Origin: an uncultured Rothia sp.
Lineage (GTDB): Bacteria > Actinomycetota > Actinomycetes > Actinomycetales > Micrococcaceae
NCBI GenBank assembly: GCA_946222285.1
Contig: CAMIIP010000004.1
Location: 80,337-144,336 of the forward strand
Length of the DNA: 64,000 bases
Direction: 5' to 3'
Made by a program: the position numbers and the translations under genes
In this document: positions 43,079-52,243 of the stretch, piece by piece
How positions within the stretch are numbered: position 1 is the first letter of the stretch
How the letters are laid out: every line of letters starts with the position of its first letter
Notes under the pieces: model-generated
Database searches by the model: none
Seen by the model: the letters and a program-made list of their open reading frames with translations, nothing else
Told to the model about the DNA's origin: nothing

Positions 43079-44119
43079 ATGATGAAACATGTTTCTGGAC
43101 AGCTACGCGCCTTTTTTGCGTTACTGGTAGTTGCTGCATTTGGATTAGTAGCAACAGGTTGTACCTCAGCTAATAATCCTCAAGAATCTGATAAATCTGC
43201 AAGTTCATCTACAGAATCTCAGGGAGAATGGCCTAGAACGATTAGCACCGATGACGGTGAGCTAACTCTTGATGCGCAGCCTAAAAGAATTGTTTCTACA
43301 TCTACTACCTTGACCGGGTCTCTTCTGGCAGTAGGAGCACCCGTCGTGGCATCTGCAGCATCTGTGCCCAATGTTAAAGAGTTGAGTGATGATCAGGGCT
43401 TCTTTACTCAGTGGAGCGAAGCGGCAAAGGCCGCTGGGGTAGAAAAACTCTATGAAAATAGTTCGCCCAATATCGAAAAGGTTGCGGAGTACACTCCGGA
43501 TCTTATTGTGGTTTCTAAGAACAGCGGTGACTCGGTGATGGATAGCGTTGACCAGCTTCGGAAAATCGCTCCCGTTCTCGTTATCGATTATTCTGGTACT
43601 TCATGGCAAGACGTAACCACTAAAGTTGCTGAGGCAACAGGGTACGAAGCGAATGCAAAGAAAGTTCTCGCAGATTATTCTCAGCGAGTTAAAGAAACCA
43701 AAGAAAAGATTTCTGTTCCAGAAGGAACAACGTCAGCCTTTATTATCTTTGGCGACGGCTCGGGAGCTGCTGCTCTCACAGATAAAGCACCCCAGGTTCA
43801 GATTCTGACTTCCCTGGGCTTTAAGATGGCTGAAATCCCTGATTCTGTTAAAGGCGATACCTCTATGGGGTCTAACAGAAAAGATATCATCAAACTATCG
43901 AATGAAAATGTCCAGAAGGGACTCATCGGAGATAACTGGGTTGTTGTGGCCGCAGACGATAAAGCGCGATCGGCGCTGAAAGATAATCAGGCGTTTACCA
44001 CTTCACCCGCTGCGAAAGCTGGAAAAGTTTATACCACCCCGGGTGAGACTTTTAGAATCGATAGCTACTCAGCAAATCTAATGTTGGATTCGCTAGAGAA
44101 AACTTTCGCTAAGAAATAA
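43079..44119 (+). CDS. Iron-siderophore-binding lipoprotein (FepB-like)
   Basis: A 346-residue cluster-A substrate-binding protein. The signal peptide ends in the lipobox LVATG-C28. The mature part starts with a Ser/Glu linker and then ISTDDGELTLDAQPKRIVSTS, the typical FepB/FhuD opening. Two Rossmann-like lobes are joined by a long helix (about residues 175-200). It delivers the ferric siderophore to the two permeases. Two ATG codons in a row (43079, 43082) follow AAGGA. It closes the operon, and a bidirectional terminator follows. Confidence 0.93.
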   Translation: MMKHVSGQLRAFFALLVVAAFGLVATGCTSANNPQESDKSASSSTESQGEWPRTISTDDGELTLDAQPKRIVSTSTTLTGSLLAVGAPVVASAASVPNVKELSDDQGFFTQWSEAAKAAGVEKLYENSSPNIEKVAEYTPDLIVVSKNSGDSVMDSVDQLRKIAPVLVIDYSGTSWQDVTTKVAEATGYEANAKKVLADYSQRVKETKEKISVPEGTTSAFIIFGDGSGAAALTDKAPQVQILTSLGFKMAEIPDSVKGDTSMGSNRKDIIKLSNENVQKGLIGDNWVVVAADDKARSALKDNQAFTTSPAAKAGKVYTTPGETFRIDSYSANLMLDSLEKTFAKK

Positions 44120-44141
44120 TACTTTCTTCAGAGACTATGAG

Positions 44142-44177
44142 AAGATACGGAGTCAAAATATTTTGACCCCGTATCTT
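44142..44177. terminator. Bidirectional terminator between siderophore operon and carbonic anhydrase
   Basis: AAGATACGG-A-GTCAAAAT pairs with ATTTTGAC-C-CCGTATCTT with a single A/C mismatch, giving an 18-position stem with no loop beyond the turn. It separates convergent genes. Confidence 0.88.
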
Positions 44178-44194
44178 ACTATTTTTCGCAAAAT

Positions 44195-44827
44195 CTAGTG
44201 GCCAGAATAAGCCTTCAGGTTCTCAGACTGGAAGAGAATCTCTACTTGACCATCTGCCAACCGGTAGAACATACCCAGTACTGCGGTTTTATTTTCCTTG
44301 ATCGCGTTGGCAATCAGATAAGACTGCTCCAAAATACGCGCGGAGGTTTGGCGCGTATGCTCGCGCACCATATCGTTCACGGTGGCGTTTTCGGGTAGCT
44401 CGGGCGAAATGACCGAGGGCAAAATCGGTTCAATGAGGTTACGAATATAACCACCGGGTAGCTGCCCTTGCTCAAGCGAAGTCTTCGCAGCCGTCACCGC
44501 GCCACACGAGTCGTGGCCGAGAACAACCACCAGAGGAGTACCCAACTCAACCACAGCGTACTCTAGTGAGCCCAAGACTGCAGATTCCACCACATGCCCG
44601 GCAGTGCGTACCACGAACATATCGCCTAAACCCTGGTCAAAAATAACCTCCGCGGCAAGGCGCGAATCGCCGCATCCAAAGAGGGTAGCGAAGGGGTGCT
44701 GACCCGATGCCAGATCAGCCCGCCGTTCGGCGTCCTGATTCGGATGCTTTACATCCCCGCTCACAAAACGGGTGTTGCCCGCCAAAAGTTCTTCAAGAGC
44801 CTGGGCAGGAGTAAGGGGGGCAGTCAT
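44195..44827 (-). CDS. Beta-carbonic anhydrase
   Basis: A 210-residue zinc enzyme interconverting CO2 and bicarbonate. LFGCGDSRLAAE (Cys, Asp-Arg dyad) and VLGHDSCGAV (His, Cys) give the zinc site. FVVRTAGHVV is the other family block. The start chosen is ATG 44827 (MTAPLTPAQA), 6 bases after GGAGA; the five-residue longer frame would overlap the ribosome site. No signal peptide, so cytosolic. It is read away from DUF4245 but on the same strand. Confidence 0.94.
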   Translation of the reverse strand: MTAPLTPAQALEELLAGNTRFVSGDVKHPNQDAERRADLASGQHPFATLFGCGDSRLAAEVIFDQGLGDMFVVRTAGHVVESAVLGSLEYAVVELGTPLVVVLGHDSCGAVTAAKTSLEQGQLPGGYIRNLIEPILPSVISPELPENATVNDMVREHTRQTSARILEQSYLIANAIKENKTAVLGMFYRLADGQVEILFQSENLKAYSGH

Positions 44828-44891
44828 GGGAATCTCCATCAAACAAAGTATTTTTTCTCATCCCCAGTATAGAACCCACCCAAGAATCTAC

Positions 44892-45557
44892 TTATTTGAT
44901 ACCGGAGGAGGCACTAGGCTCAGCGGTCATGGTGGGGTTCTTTGCATACTCGACGACGGCGCTCGCCAACTGCTCGAACTCCGCGGGCTCTGCTTCGCCT
45001 TTGAGGATAACGGTGGTTCCCTCAATTTCACCCACATATGAAGTGATGGTTTTGTCTTCGTTGGCGTTAGTGAGCGTGTGAATCTTCCATGGAGCGCCGG
45101 ATATTTTTTTCTCGTCTGAGATCGGTGCATTTTCGATTTTGTTGGCTATCCAGGTGGGGTTAGTACCTTTAGCCTGGGTGAGTTCAATGTAGTTTTGATT
45201 CGAAGTAACCATGCCGGTGTTCCAGAAGTTGATACCGTCTGCCTGCCCTGAATTCCAACGGGCAAAGTTGTAGGTCCAGCCCTCAAGTTCCGGTGCTGCT
45301 ACAGGAAAGCCAGCTTCGGTACCGGCGTTATATGAGATGCCGTGTAGATCAACATCAGGATCATAGTAATTTTTGGTGTTGGTGAGCTGAGGCATGAGCA
45401 TGAGAAAAGGAATCAGCAGAGCAATCATTACAATCATAGAAATAATCATGTTTCGTGCGGGTGCGTTAATACGTGCCGCTTGCTTAGTAGTGATCTGCGG
45501 TTTCATGGTGTTTTCGCTACTGCTTTTTTCAGGGGAACTCTCTGGAATAATACTCAC
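44892..45557 (-). CDS. DUF4245 membrane-anchored protein
   Basis: A 221-residue protein with a polar 35-residue start, one membrane helix (MIISMIVMIALLIPFLMLMP) and an extracellular domain of about 160 residues with the family's GWTYNFARWN and TNPTWIANKI segments. It matches DUF4245, an actinobacterial family I know as a neighbour of glpX; no function is established. GTG 45557 has GGGAGAA about 7 bases upstream; the frame is open a further 48 codons but has no ribosome site there. It is divergent from glpX. Confidence 0.85.
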   Translation of the reverse strand: MSIIPESSPEKSSSENTMKPQITTKQAARINAPARNMIISMIVMIALLIPFLMLMPQLTNTKNYYDPDVDLHGISYNAGTEAGFPVAAPELEGWTYNFARWNSGQADGINFWNTGMVTSNQNYIELTQAKGTNPTWIANKIENAPISDEKKISGAPWKIHTLTNANEDKTITSYVGEIEGTTVILKGEAEPAEFEQLASAVVEYAKNPTMTAEPSASSGIK

Positions 45558-45720
45558 TCGTTTATTCTCCCTGAGTCGCCATGAAAAATCTAAATAAGAG
45601 ACTTCTTGAATAAAATTTAGTGTTAATACACATAAAGTGAGCCGTGCAGTCTGCAACTTACCGGCAAGACAACTATGGTGGATATGTGTAGTACTCAGCA
45701 ATGACGCTGGGGCACCTGTT

Positions 45721-45735
45721 CCGTAAATTTTACGG
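45721..45735. promoter_or_regulatory. Perfect inverted repeat upstream of glpX
   Basis: CCGTAAA-T-TTTACGG is a perfect 15-base palindrome with a one-base centre, 30 bases before the glpX ATG and in the gap shared with the divergent DUF4245 gene. Its position suggests an operator at or just after the promoter. The regulator is unknown. Confidence 0.5.
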
Positions 45736-45764
45736 GTGACTTAATACTCGAAGGTGAGAATTTT

Positions 45765-46799
45765 ATGTCAGAAAAACTGACTGAGCAGCAGGAAAATTAC
45801 TCAGATCGTAACCTTGCGCTGGAATTGGTTCGAGCAACAGAAGCAGCGGCTATTGCTTCGGCTCCCTGGGTTGGTGCAGGAGATAAGAACACTGCAGATG
45901 GTGCCGCGGTGGATGCCATGCGTTACCGACTTTCCACCGTTCGCTTCAACGGTACAGTGGTGATTGGCGAAGGCGAAAAAGATGAAGCTCCCATGCTTTT
46001 CAACGGTGAGCACGTAGGCGATGGAACCGGACCTGCTTTCGACGTCGCCGTGGATCCTATTGACGGCACTCGTCTGACTGCGCTGGGAATGGATAACGCT
46101 CTGTCCGTTCTTGCTGTAGCAGAAGGCGGGTCGATGTTTGACCCTTCTGCTGTTTTTTATATGGAAAAATTGGTAGTTGGTCCCGATGCCGCTGACCTCG
46201 TAGATTTGCGTCTGCCCGTCAAACAGAACCTGCATCTCACCGCTAAGGCGTTAGGCAAGCCCGTTAACCAGCTCACTGTTTGCGTTTTGGATCGTCCTCG
46301 CCATTCCAAACTTATTGAGGAGATCCGTGAAACTGGGGCGCGTACTCGCATGATTTTGGACGGCGACGTTGCTGGCGCTATCGCCGCTGTTCGGCATGGC
46401 ACCGGTGTGGATTTGATGATGGGTACCGGCGGAACCCCCGAGGGTATCGTGGCTGCCTGCGCTATCAAGGCTACCGGCGGTATGATTCAGGGTCGTTTGG
46501 CACCGACTGACGACACCGAACGGCAGAAGGCCTTGGACGCTGGTCACGACCTTGATCGAGTGCTTACCACTGATGATTTGGTCACTTCCGACAACTGCTT
46601 TTTCGCTGCTACCGGCATTACTGACGGTAAGTTGCTCAAAGGTGTTCGCTACGGTCGCAAGACAGTGATTACGCACTCGCTGGTGATGCGTTCAAAGTCA
46701 GGTACCGTCCGCAATATCGAGGCACAGCACGATCTGAGCCGTTGGGACAAAATCCTTAACCGTAAGTCAGAAGTGCGGATGAGCGACTTCGAGAATTAG
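45765..46799 (+). CDS. glpX: Class II fructose-1,6-bisphosphatase
   Basis: A 344-residue gluconeogenic enzyme; actinobacteria use GlpX as their main FBPase. The metal-binding motifs WVGAGDKNTADGAA, VVIGEGEKDEAPML and AVDPIDGTRL are all intact, as is MMGTGGTPEGIV. Length is normal. ATG 45765 follows GAAGGTGAG. It is followed by a long perfect hairpin and then the convergent Fem-like gene. Confidence 0.95.
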   Translation: MSEKLTEQQENYSDRNLALELVRATEAAAIASAPWVGAGDKNTADGAAVDAMRYRLSTVRFNGTVVIGEGEKDEAPMLFNGEHVGDGTGPAFDVAVDPIDGTRLTALGMDNALSVLAVAEGGSMFDPSAVFYMEKLVVGPDAADLVDLRLPVKQNLHLTAKALGKPVNQLTVCVLDRPRHSKLIEEIRETGARTRMILDGDVAGAIAAVRHGTGVDLMMGTGGTPEGIVAACAIKATGGMIQGRLAPTDDTERQKALDAGHDLDRVLTTDDLVTSDNCFFAATGITDGKLLKGVRYGRKTVITHSLVMRSKSGTVRNIEAQHDLSRWDKILNRKSEVRMSDFEN

Positions 46800-46806
46800 A
46801 GGCTTT

Positions 46807-46860
46807 AAACAGAAATCTTCGACAGCCAACAAACATCGACTGTCGAAGATTTCTGTTTTT
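46807..46860. terminator. Very long bidirectional terminator between glpX and the Fem-like gene
   Basis: A perfect 19-bp stem, AAACAGAAATCTTCGACAG with its exact complement, around a 14-base loop, with T-runs on both strands. It ends 3 bases before the stop codon of the opposite gene. Confidence 0.93.
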
Positions 46861-46862
46861 CT

Positions 46863-47930
46863 TTACTTCTTGAGCTTTGATTTCACCGAAGAAAGTGCCG
46901 TACTAGCCTGAGCACGAGTGGTTGCGACCAGTTTCTTAGTCTGAGGCAACAGTTTATGCTGAGCGCTTTTCTTGGCTTGAGTCAGAGTTTCGCGAATTGC
47001 CCGAATACCTTCGTAGGCACGGTAACCACTGCGCGAAACGGGCAAATCCCAGGTGCCCGGGTACTCCACCGAACGTCCGCCAAAGGACTTCTTGAACTTA
47101 GTGAATCCTGCCCACTCGTGAGCAGGATCGTCGTTAGGAGCGATGCCGAAGAGATCTACATACTTGAGTCCCTTGTTTTTAGCATCAAAAATCATGGTGG
47201 TGACCAGAGGATTATTGGCACTGAGCTTGCGGTGTTCAAAAGAGTAGCTGGCATGGGCATAGGTACGAGTATCGTCTGAATCATAAACGAAAGTGGAGCC
47301 GATAGCCTGTCCGTTTTCGTCACGGATAATAATCAAACGCGCGGCGTCTACAGGCATCAGCACACGCGCTACCTGCTTGAGATAGTCGTCTTGCTGGCGG
47401 TTAAAGTCATTACGCTGAGCGGTTTGCTCTAGGTACTTGGTGAGGATATCGATGTCTTCAGGATTATGAGAAACCTCGAAACTCACACCTTTCTTGTGGA
47501 TATTGCGGTGTAAATTGCGGTTGGTAGGGCGCATTGCCTTAAGAATCTCGTCTTCGGTCTGCTCCAAATCAATCACTTGGGTATGAGCAGGCTGAATCTG
47601 GCGTGGAGAAAGCTTAAAACCACGGTTTTGCAAGAATTCTTGACTAGAATCCTCACCCCAAATCTGAGAGTTGGTGGGCTCCACCCGGATAAACCAGCAC
47701 TTATTTTCTGCAGCCACACGCTTCATCTCAGCTATAGCTTCGTCAAAAGCTTTTGCGCTGCTTGCTTCTGGCCCGTAGGGGCTATAAAGGTAGCGCCCTG
47801 TTGTTCCGCCTTCAAGGGTGGCAATAAAGCGCCAGCCCTGCCCTTCACCGCGGAAAACCCGGTGTCCGTTTGATTCCTGAAATTTCGCCCAAATATCTGA
47901 CTGCAGAATATTACTCATGCGTTTTAGCAT
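46863..47930 (-). CDS. FemX-like peptidoglycan bridge aminoacyltransferase
   Basis: A 355-residue FemABX family member: a GNAT-like fold that adds amino acids from aminoacyl-tRNA to the lipid II stem peptide. Typical blocks: the paired GNAT domains with NRNLHRNIHKKGVSF (tRNA/lipid contact), then GSTFVYDSDDTRTYAHASYSFEHR and LKYVDLFGIAPNDDPAHEWAGFTKFKKSFGG. The last 50 residues form a Lys/Ala-rich helical tail. The start is ATG 47930 or 47918; neither has a clear ribosome site. It is followed on the same strand by the LCP gene upstream, suggesting shared envelope work. Confidence 0.9.
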   Translation of the reverse strand: MLKRMSNILQSDIWAKFQESNGHRVFRGEGQGWRFIATLEGGTTGRYLYSPYGPEASSAKAFDEAIAEMKRVAAENKCWFIRVEPTNSQIWGEDSSQEFLQNRGFKLSPRQIQPAHTQVIDLEQTEDEILKAMRPTNRNLHRNIHKKGVSFEVSHNPEDIDILTKYLEQTAQRNDFNRQQDDYLKQVARVLMPVDAARLIIIRDENGQAIGSTFVYDSDDTRTYAHASYSFEHRKLSANNPLVTTMIFDAKNKGLKYVDLFGIAPNDDPAHEWAGFTKFKKSFGGRSVEYPGTWDLPVSRSGYRAYEGIRAIRETLTQAKKSAQHKLLPQTKKLVATTRAQASTALSSVKSKLKK

Positions 47931-47948
47931 ACCGGGTTGCCTGCAGAA

Positions 47949-49529
47949 TTAAGGAACTGAACAGATACCGTTATCCGATAGCTCAGATACCTTTTCAATC
48001 TCAACGGTTGACGTGAAAGTAGCGTTTTGCGTGCCTATATCTCCACCTACAAATCCGGCTGCCTCAGCTATACCTGAGGGCTGGATTCCTTTTTTGGAGT
48101 CTTCTAAAACCCGTTGAACATCGGCATGTAGCTGATTGTAATCGGGGTAGGTGGGAAAGAGGTCGCTGTAGTAAGGAGGACCAGCGGCATACTGAACCAG
48201 CGCAAAATTCTGTGATTTCAAGGCAACATCGGCCAATCCGCTGAGCGAACTTTCGGGAATATTAGTCTCTACAATTTGTTCACCGGATTCAGCAATATCA
48301 CCAAATTTGGAGAGTACATTGGTGGGATTCATTTGCTTGAGCATAGCCGCCTGAACACAGCGCTGGCGGGCTTCTCGCTCATAATCGGTGGCACCCTCTC
48401 GCGAACGCGCGTACCAAAGGGCATGGAAGCCATCGAGCTTCTGTACTCCCGGTTCAATATAACCATCAATAGGGTTCTTCAGCCCGGTGATGAGGTCGGT
48501 TCCACCACCGATCGGCACACGCCCACCCACATCGAGGGTGATACCACCTAAAGCATCAATGAGCTGAGAGAAACCCTCCATGTCAATCAGCATGTAGTTA
48601 TTGATTTCGATTCCCAGCACACCCGATACGGCGTCCATCGTTGCTTCAGCCCCGGGATCGTTAGAATCGGGATAAAGATCCTGGTAATTCTGCATCACAT
48701 TGGTATAAAGAGCATTAATGATGCACTCATCGCCGCAACTGAAGCCGTCTGGATAGACCTGCCATAGGGGGGAATTCGCCGAGAAAGGGGCATTTTGAGT
48801 ATTACGCGGAACAGAAATTGTTACAGCCTGCCCGGCATCGGCATCAATCGAGACGACGGTCATGGAATCAGGACGACGCCCCACACGGTCTGCGCCAGCA
48901 TCTCCACCCATGAGCAGAATATTATAACGACCGTTTTCTTCTTTAAGGTTTGTGCCACCGGCAAAAATTTTGTTGAGCGCACCGCGACCGGTATTAGCAA
49001 TATAGGCGGTGTAACCGATGCCTCCACCAACCACAACCATCAGGGTAACCAGACCAAGAACTATGGGAACTTTTGCACGTTGTGGTAGATGCTTAACCCG
49101 AATTACTCGCAAGGTATCTAAGAAGAGATAGAGCCAGCCCAGTCCCATAGCTATCAGCGCCGCAACGATGGCAATGAGCGTTACGTTATTCGTGAGAATC
49201 GTAAACAACCAGGTACGTCGTACAAAAGCAAGAATTATTGCCAGAAGAACCAGCGCCCACACCGTCAGCGTTACCGTCAGGGCTCGACGTCCTAATACCT
49301 TTCGATCAGTAACCAGCTGAACCGAACCAGGAATAAAAAAGGTGAGCGCTATAAAAGTCCAGGCTCGCTTAATGCGTGTGCGATCAGAGGCGAACTCGGG
49401 GTGATTTAGCGGATCAGAAAAAAACTCTGAGCCTAACCGTTGACCCTTTAGGCGGGTAGCCGAAATTTTGCCTTGACGGTTTCCTGCTGTGCGTGCCTTG
49501 CGTTCGCTCTTATAATATTCGCGATGCAC
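47949..49529 (-). CDS. LytR-CpsA-Psr family glycopolymer transferase
   Basis: A 526-residue membrane enzyme that attaches undecaprenyl-linked glycopolymers to peptidoglycan. It has a basic N-terminus, four hydrophobic segments (about residues 55-190), then the extracellular LCP domain with ILLMGGDAGADRVGRRPDSMTVVSID, VPRNTQ, YMLIDMEGFSQLIDALGGI and YARSREGATDYEREARQR (the catalytic Asp/Arg residues). The extra membrane segments before the usual single anchor are typical of some actinobacterial members. GTG start, 5 bases after AGGAG. It lies downstream of purE on the same strand. Confidence 0.92.
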   Translation of the reverse strand: MHREYYKSERKARTAGNRQGKISATRLKGQRLGSEFFSDPLNHPEFASDRTRIKRAWTFIALTFFIPGSVQLVTDRKVLGRRALTVTLTVWALVLLAIILAFVRRTWLFTILTNNVTLIAIVAALIAMGLGWLYLFLDTLRVIRVKHLPQRAKVPIVLGLVTLMVVVGGGIGYTAYIANTGRGALNKIFAGGTNLKEENGRYNILLMGGDAGADRVGRRPDSMTVVSIDADAGQAVTISVPRNTQNAPFSANSPLWQVYPDGFSCGDECIINALYTNVMQNYQDLYPDSNDPGAEATMDAVSGVLGIEINNYMLIDMEGFSQLIDALGGITLDVGGRVPIGGGTDLITGLKNPIDGYIEPGVQKLDGFHALWYARSREGATDYEREARQRCVQAAMLKQMNPTNVLSKFGDIAESGEQIVETNIPESSLSGLADVALKSQNFALVQYAAGPPYYSDLFPTYPDYNQLHADVQRVLEDSKKGIQPSGIAEAAGFVGGDIGTQNATFTSTVEIEKVSELSDNGICSVP

Positions 49530-49565
49530 GGGTACTCCTGCCGATATACTGCCTTAAACTGTGAT

Positions 49566-49599
49566 GGTCAAGAAGATATAGTGTGATATCTTCTCGACC
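49566..49599 (-). terminator. Hairpin between purE and the LCP gene
   Basis: The stem GGTC-A-AGAAGATAT with ATATCTTCT-C-GACC (13 paired positions, one mismatch). A second small hairpin, CGTGCT/AGCACG, occurs at about 49651-49666. Together they probably end the purKE transcript; no T-run is present. Confidence 0.55.
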
Positions 49600-49682
49600 A
49601 CCTTATATATATAAACTGTGAACAGCCGGGATATTGCTTCATCCCAGTTTCGTGCTTTATAGCACGTAGAAGAAAATCGGGC

Positions 49683-50306
49683 CTAGGGCGCGTAAGGCTT
49701 TACCTCATCGACTCCGCCGAGTAAATCTTTGGGCTTCACGGTCTGAGACCGCTCGGTCTGCTCGTTATCTTCTGATCGATCTGCAACTTTGGCACGAAGC
49801 GAGGCTCCCTTATCAACCGCACTCTGGCGCAGATCTGTTGCAAAGCTCTGCAAATCTTTGCGAACCTGCTCTGCAAAATCGTCGGTTCCTGACCCCAGAA
49901 TACGTAGGGCAAGAAGCCCAGCATTGCGAGCACCATTGATAGAGACGGTAGCCACGGGCACTCCGGCGGGCATTTGCACGATAGAGAGAAGCGAATCCAT
50001 GCCTTCAAGGTTTTTGAGGCGAACGGGAACGCCAATCACAGGCAGGGGAGTGACCGATGCCAACATGCCGGGTAGGTGGGCTGCACCGCCTGCACCTGCA
50101 ATAATCACGCGAATACCGCGGTCGGCTGCATTTTTGCCGTAGGCAATCATGTCTTCTGGCATACGGTGAGCGGAAACCACATCTGCCTCATAAGGAATAC
50201 CAAATTCTTCGAGAACTTCTGCGGCGGCTTCCATAGTGGGCCAGTCGGAATCTGATCCCATGACGATACCAACGAGCGGTGCATCTGAGGTGTACGGTGA
50301 GCTCAT
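49683..50306 (-). CDS. purE: 5-(carboxyamino)imidazole ribonucleotide mutase
   Basis: A 207-residue enzyme moving the carboxyl group of N5-CAIR to C4 in purine synthesis. MGSDSDWPTMEAA, VVSAHRMPEDM, AGAGGAAHLPGM and VNGARNAGLLA-type (here INGARNAGLLALRIL) blocks are present. The catalytic core ends near residue 155; the remaining 50 residues are a polar Gln/Lys/Asp tail not needed for activity in the family. It is paired with purK, as required for the two-step bacterial route. Confidence 0.95.
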   Translation of the reverse strand: MSSPYTSDAPLVGIVMGSDSDWPTMEAAAEVLEEFGIPYEADVVSAHRMPEDMIAYGKNAADRGIRVIIAGAGGAAHLPGMLASVTPLPVIGVPVRLKNLEGMDSLLSIVQMPAGVPVATVSINGARNAGLLALRILGSGTDDFAEQVRKDLQSFATDLRQSAVDKGASLRAKVADRSEDNEQTERSQTVKPKDLLGGVDEVKPYAP

Positions 50307-50365
50307 CAGGCTCCCCTTTCTTAGGCGATAACCGGCTGTGCGGTCAGCTTCTAGTAAATAAAATC

Positions 50366-51586
50366 TTAGATTTGGGGTGAATCGGACGCGTTGGGAGTAA
50401 CGGTACCGTGTGAGAGCAGGTTAGCTACGCGGGTAGCTGCATCTCTTAGCTCGGCAGTTTGTGTTACATCGCCACCAATATTTACATGGCCAATTTTACG
50501 ACCGATACGAACACCCTTGCCATAAAAATGAATCTTAGCGCGAGAATCTTCTTCTAAGGCCTGCGGATACATACCGAAGATGTCCTCGTTGTTGCCCCCG
50601 AGGAAATTCTTCATGACGGCAACGCCGTCTTTAAGCTCGGTAGATCCTAGAGGCAGATTCATGACTGCCCGTAGATGTTGCTCAAATTGGCTGGTCACCG
50701 AACCGTCCTGGGTCCAGTGCCCCGAGTTGTGCGGGCGCATCGCCAGCTCGTTGACCAAGAAGCCCTTCTCGGAGCCGGGAACCTCAAAAAGTTCGGCTGC
50801 CATCACTCCGGTTACACCTAACTCAGTGGCAAGAATGATTGCAGCTTGGGACGCTGCCTCGGCAGTTTGTGCAGAAATATTCGGTGCAGGGGCGATCACT
50901 TCATCGCAGACGGAATTAACCTGGATAGATTCAGCAACGGGCCAGGCCATGACCTCACCGGAATCGCGGCGGGCAACTAAGGCTGAAAGCTCACGGGTAA
51001 AAGGTACTTTTTCTTCTGCTAGGAGAGAAGAGAAGTCTGTGCGCTGGGGAAGCTGCTCAAACCAGCTTTGAACGTCGGTGCCCTGCGCTGCTGCGGCGTC
51101 ATCGAGCACTAAAACACCCTTGCCGTCGTAGCCGCCACGAGGGGTTTTAAGAACGATAGGCCAGCCGATTTTATGACCAAAAGAGATGAGTTCATCGAGG
51201 CTCTTGACCTCAGCCCAGCGTGGGTTGGGAAGTCCCAGGCATTCTACCGCCTTACGCATCTGGAGCTTATCTTGAGCATGAACCAGCGCCGACGGGCGAG
51301 GCTGAACATTAATACCTTCATCAATGAGTTTCTGTAAAAATTCGGTGGGCACATGTTCGTGGTCGAAGGTTACCACGGCTTTATCTTGCGCGAACTCGCG
51401 GAGGTTCTCAAAATCCTTATAGTCACCCACCGGCGCGTTCGGCACCACCTGCACCGCACACACTTCAGAAGACTCAGCGAGAATCTCAAGGTCAAAGCCA
51501 AGTTCATGCGCTGGTTGCGCCATCATTCGGGCGAGTTGTCCGCCGCCCACCACGCCAATTTTTGGTCCAGTTACAGGGTAAGTCAC
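50366..51586 (-). CDS. purK: 5-(carboxyamino)imidazole ribonucleotide synthase
   Basis: A 406-residue ATP-grasp enzyme that carboxylates AIR with bicarbonate and ATP. IGVVGGGQLARMMAQPAHELG opens the N-terminal fold; PIVLKTPRGGYDGKGV is the ATP-binding loop and NELAMRPHNSGHWTQDGSVTSQFEQHLRA the catalytic block. GTG start. It lies upstream of purE on the same strand with a 59-base gap, and is divergent from the GtrA gene. Confidence 0.95.
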   Translation of the reverse strand: MTYPVTGPKIGVVGGGQLARMMAQPAHELGFDLEILAESSEVCAVQVVPNAPVGDYKDFENLREFAQDKAVVTFDHEHVPTEFLQKLIDEGINVQPRPSALVHAQDKLQMRKAVECLGLPNPRWAEVKSLDELISFGHKIGWPIVLKTPRGGYDGKGVLVLDDAAAAQGTDVQSWFEQLPQRTDFSSLLAEEKVPFTRELSALVARRDSGEVMAWPVAESIQVNSVCDEVIAPAPNISAQTAEAASQAAIILATELGVTGVMAAELFEVPGSEKGFLVNELAMRPHNSGHWTQDGSVTSQFEQHLRAVMNLPLGSTELKDGVAVMKNFLGGNNEDIFGMYPQALEEDSRAKIHFYGKGVRIGRKIGHVNIGGDVTQTAELRDAATRVANLLSHGTVTPNASDSPQI

Positions 51587-51676
51587 TCTTCAAGGCTATC
51601 GTGTTCTGAGGTTAGAGAGGAAATAATGCTCTAAACTGGGGTGAATTGCCTTATATTCATCGATTCAGGAGGACGA

Positions 51677-52243
51677 GTGAGTAGTCTTCGCGAGCGTTTT
51701 GCACACGTGTGGCAGCTCTTTATCAAAGAGGTTCTCAAATTTGCTACGGTAGGCGGGCTCGCGTTCATTGTTAACGCATCGGTCACGTGGACGTTGATGC
51801 ATGGCTATTTCTCTGATTCGCACGGTAAAGCAAAAGTTCTTGCCGGTATTGTGGCAACGGTCTTCTCCTGGGTTATGAACCGCCTATGGACCTTCCGCGA
51901 AAAGCGTACGGAAAATAAATCGCGCGAAGCTCTAGAATTCGGCATTGTCAACGCTATCGGCATTGGCGTGGAGTTTTCTTGCGTTATGGTGAGCGTTTAC
52001 GTGCTAGGCCTAACTTCTCCCACCGCCTCCTTCATATCCGGCACCATTATCGGTACCATCCTCGGCACCATTGTTCGCTACTTCATGTATCGTTACTGGG
52101 TCTTTGGCAAGGATAAAGGCTCTACCGAGATCACGCGCGAAGAATCCATCGCTCAGTTCCTCGACGAAGCCGCTGAGGTTATGACAGGCAAGCTTCCCGT
52201 GGTTACCGACGATCAGGTGAAGAAGCAGCCGGAACAGAGCTAA
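51677..52243 (+). CDS. GtrA family membrane protein
   Basis: A 188-residue four-helix membrane protein. FIKEVLKFATVGGLAFIVNASVTW is the family's first helix and NRLWTFREKR and FRYFMYRYWVFGK-like (here VRYFMYRYWVFGK) its conserved loops. GtrA proteins help move prenyl-linked sugars across the membrane for cell-wall polysaccharide. GTG 51677 lies 4 bases after AGGAGG; the longer frame at 51641 includes that site. The acidic C-terminal tail is soluble. Its last 41 bases overlap the opposite-strand TIGR03089-like gene. Confidence 0.9.
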   Translation: MSSLRERFAHVWQLFIKEVLKFATVGGLAFIVNASVTWTLMHGYFSDSHGKAKVLAGIVATVFSWVMNRLWTFREKRTENKSREALEFGIVNAIGIGVEFSCVMVSVYVLGLTSPTASFISGTIIGTILGTIVRYFMYRYWVFGKDKGSTEITREESIAQFLDEAAEVMTGKLPVVTDDQVKKQPEQS

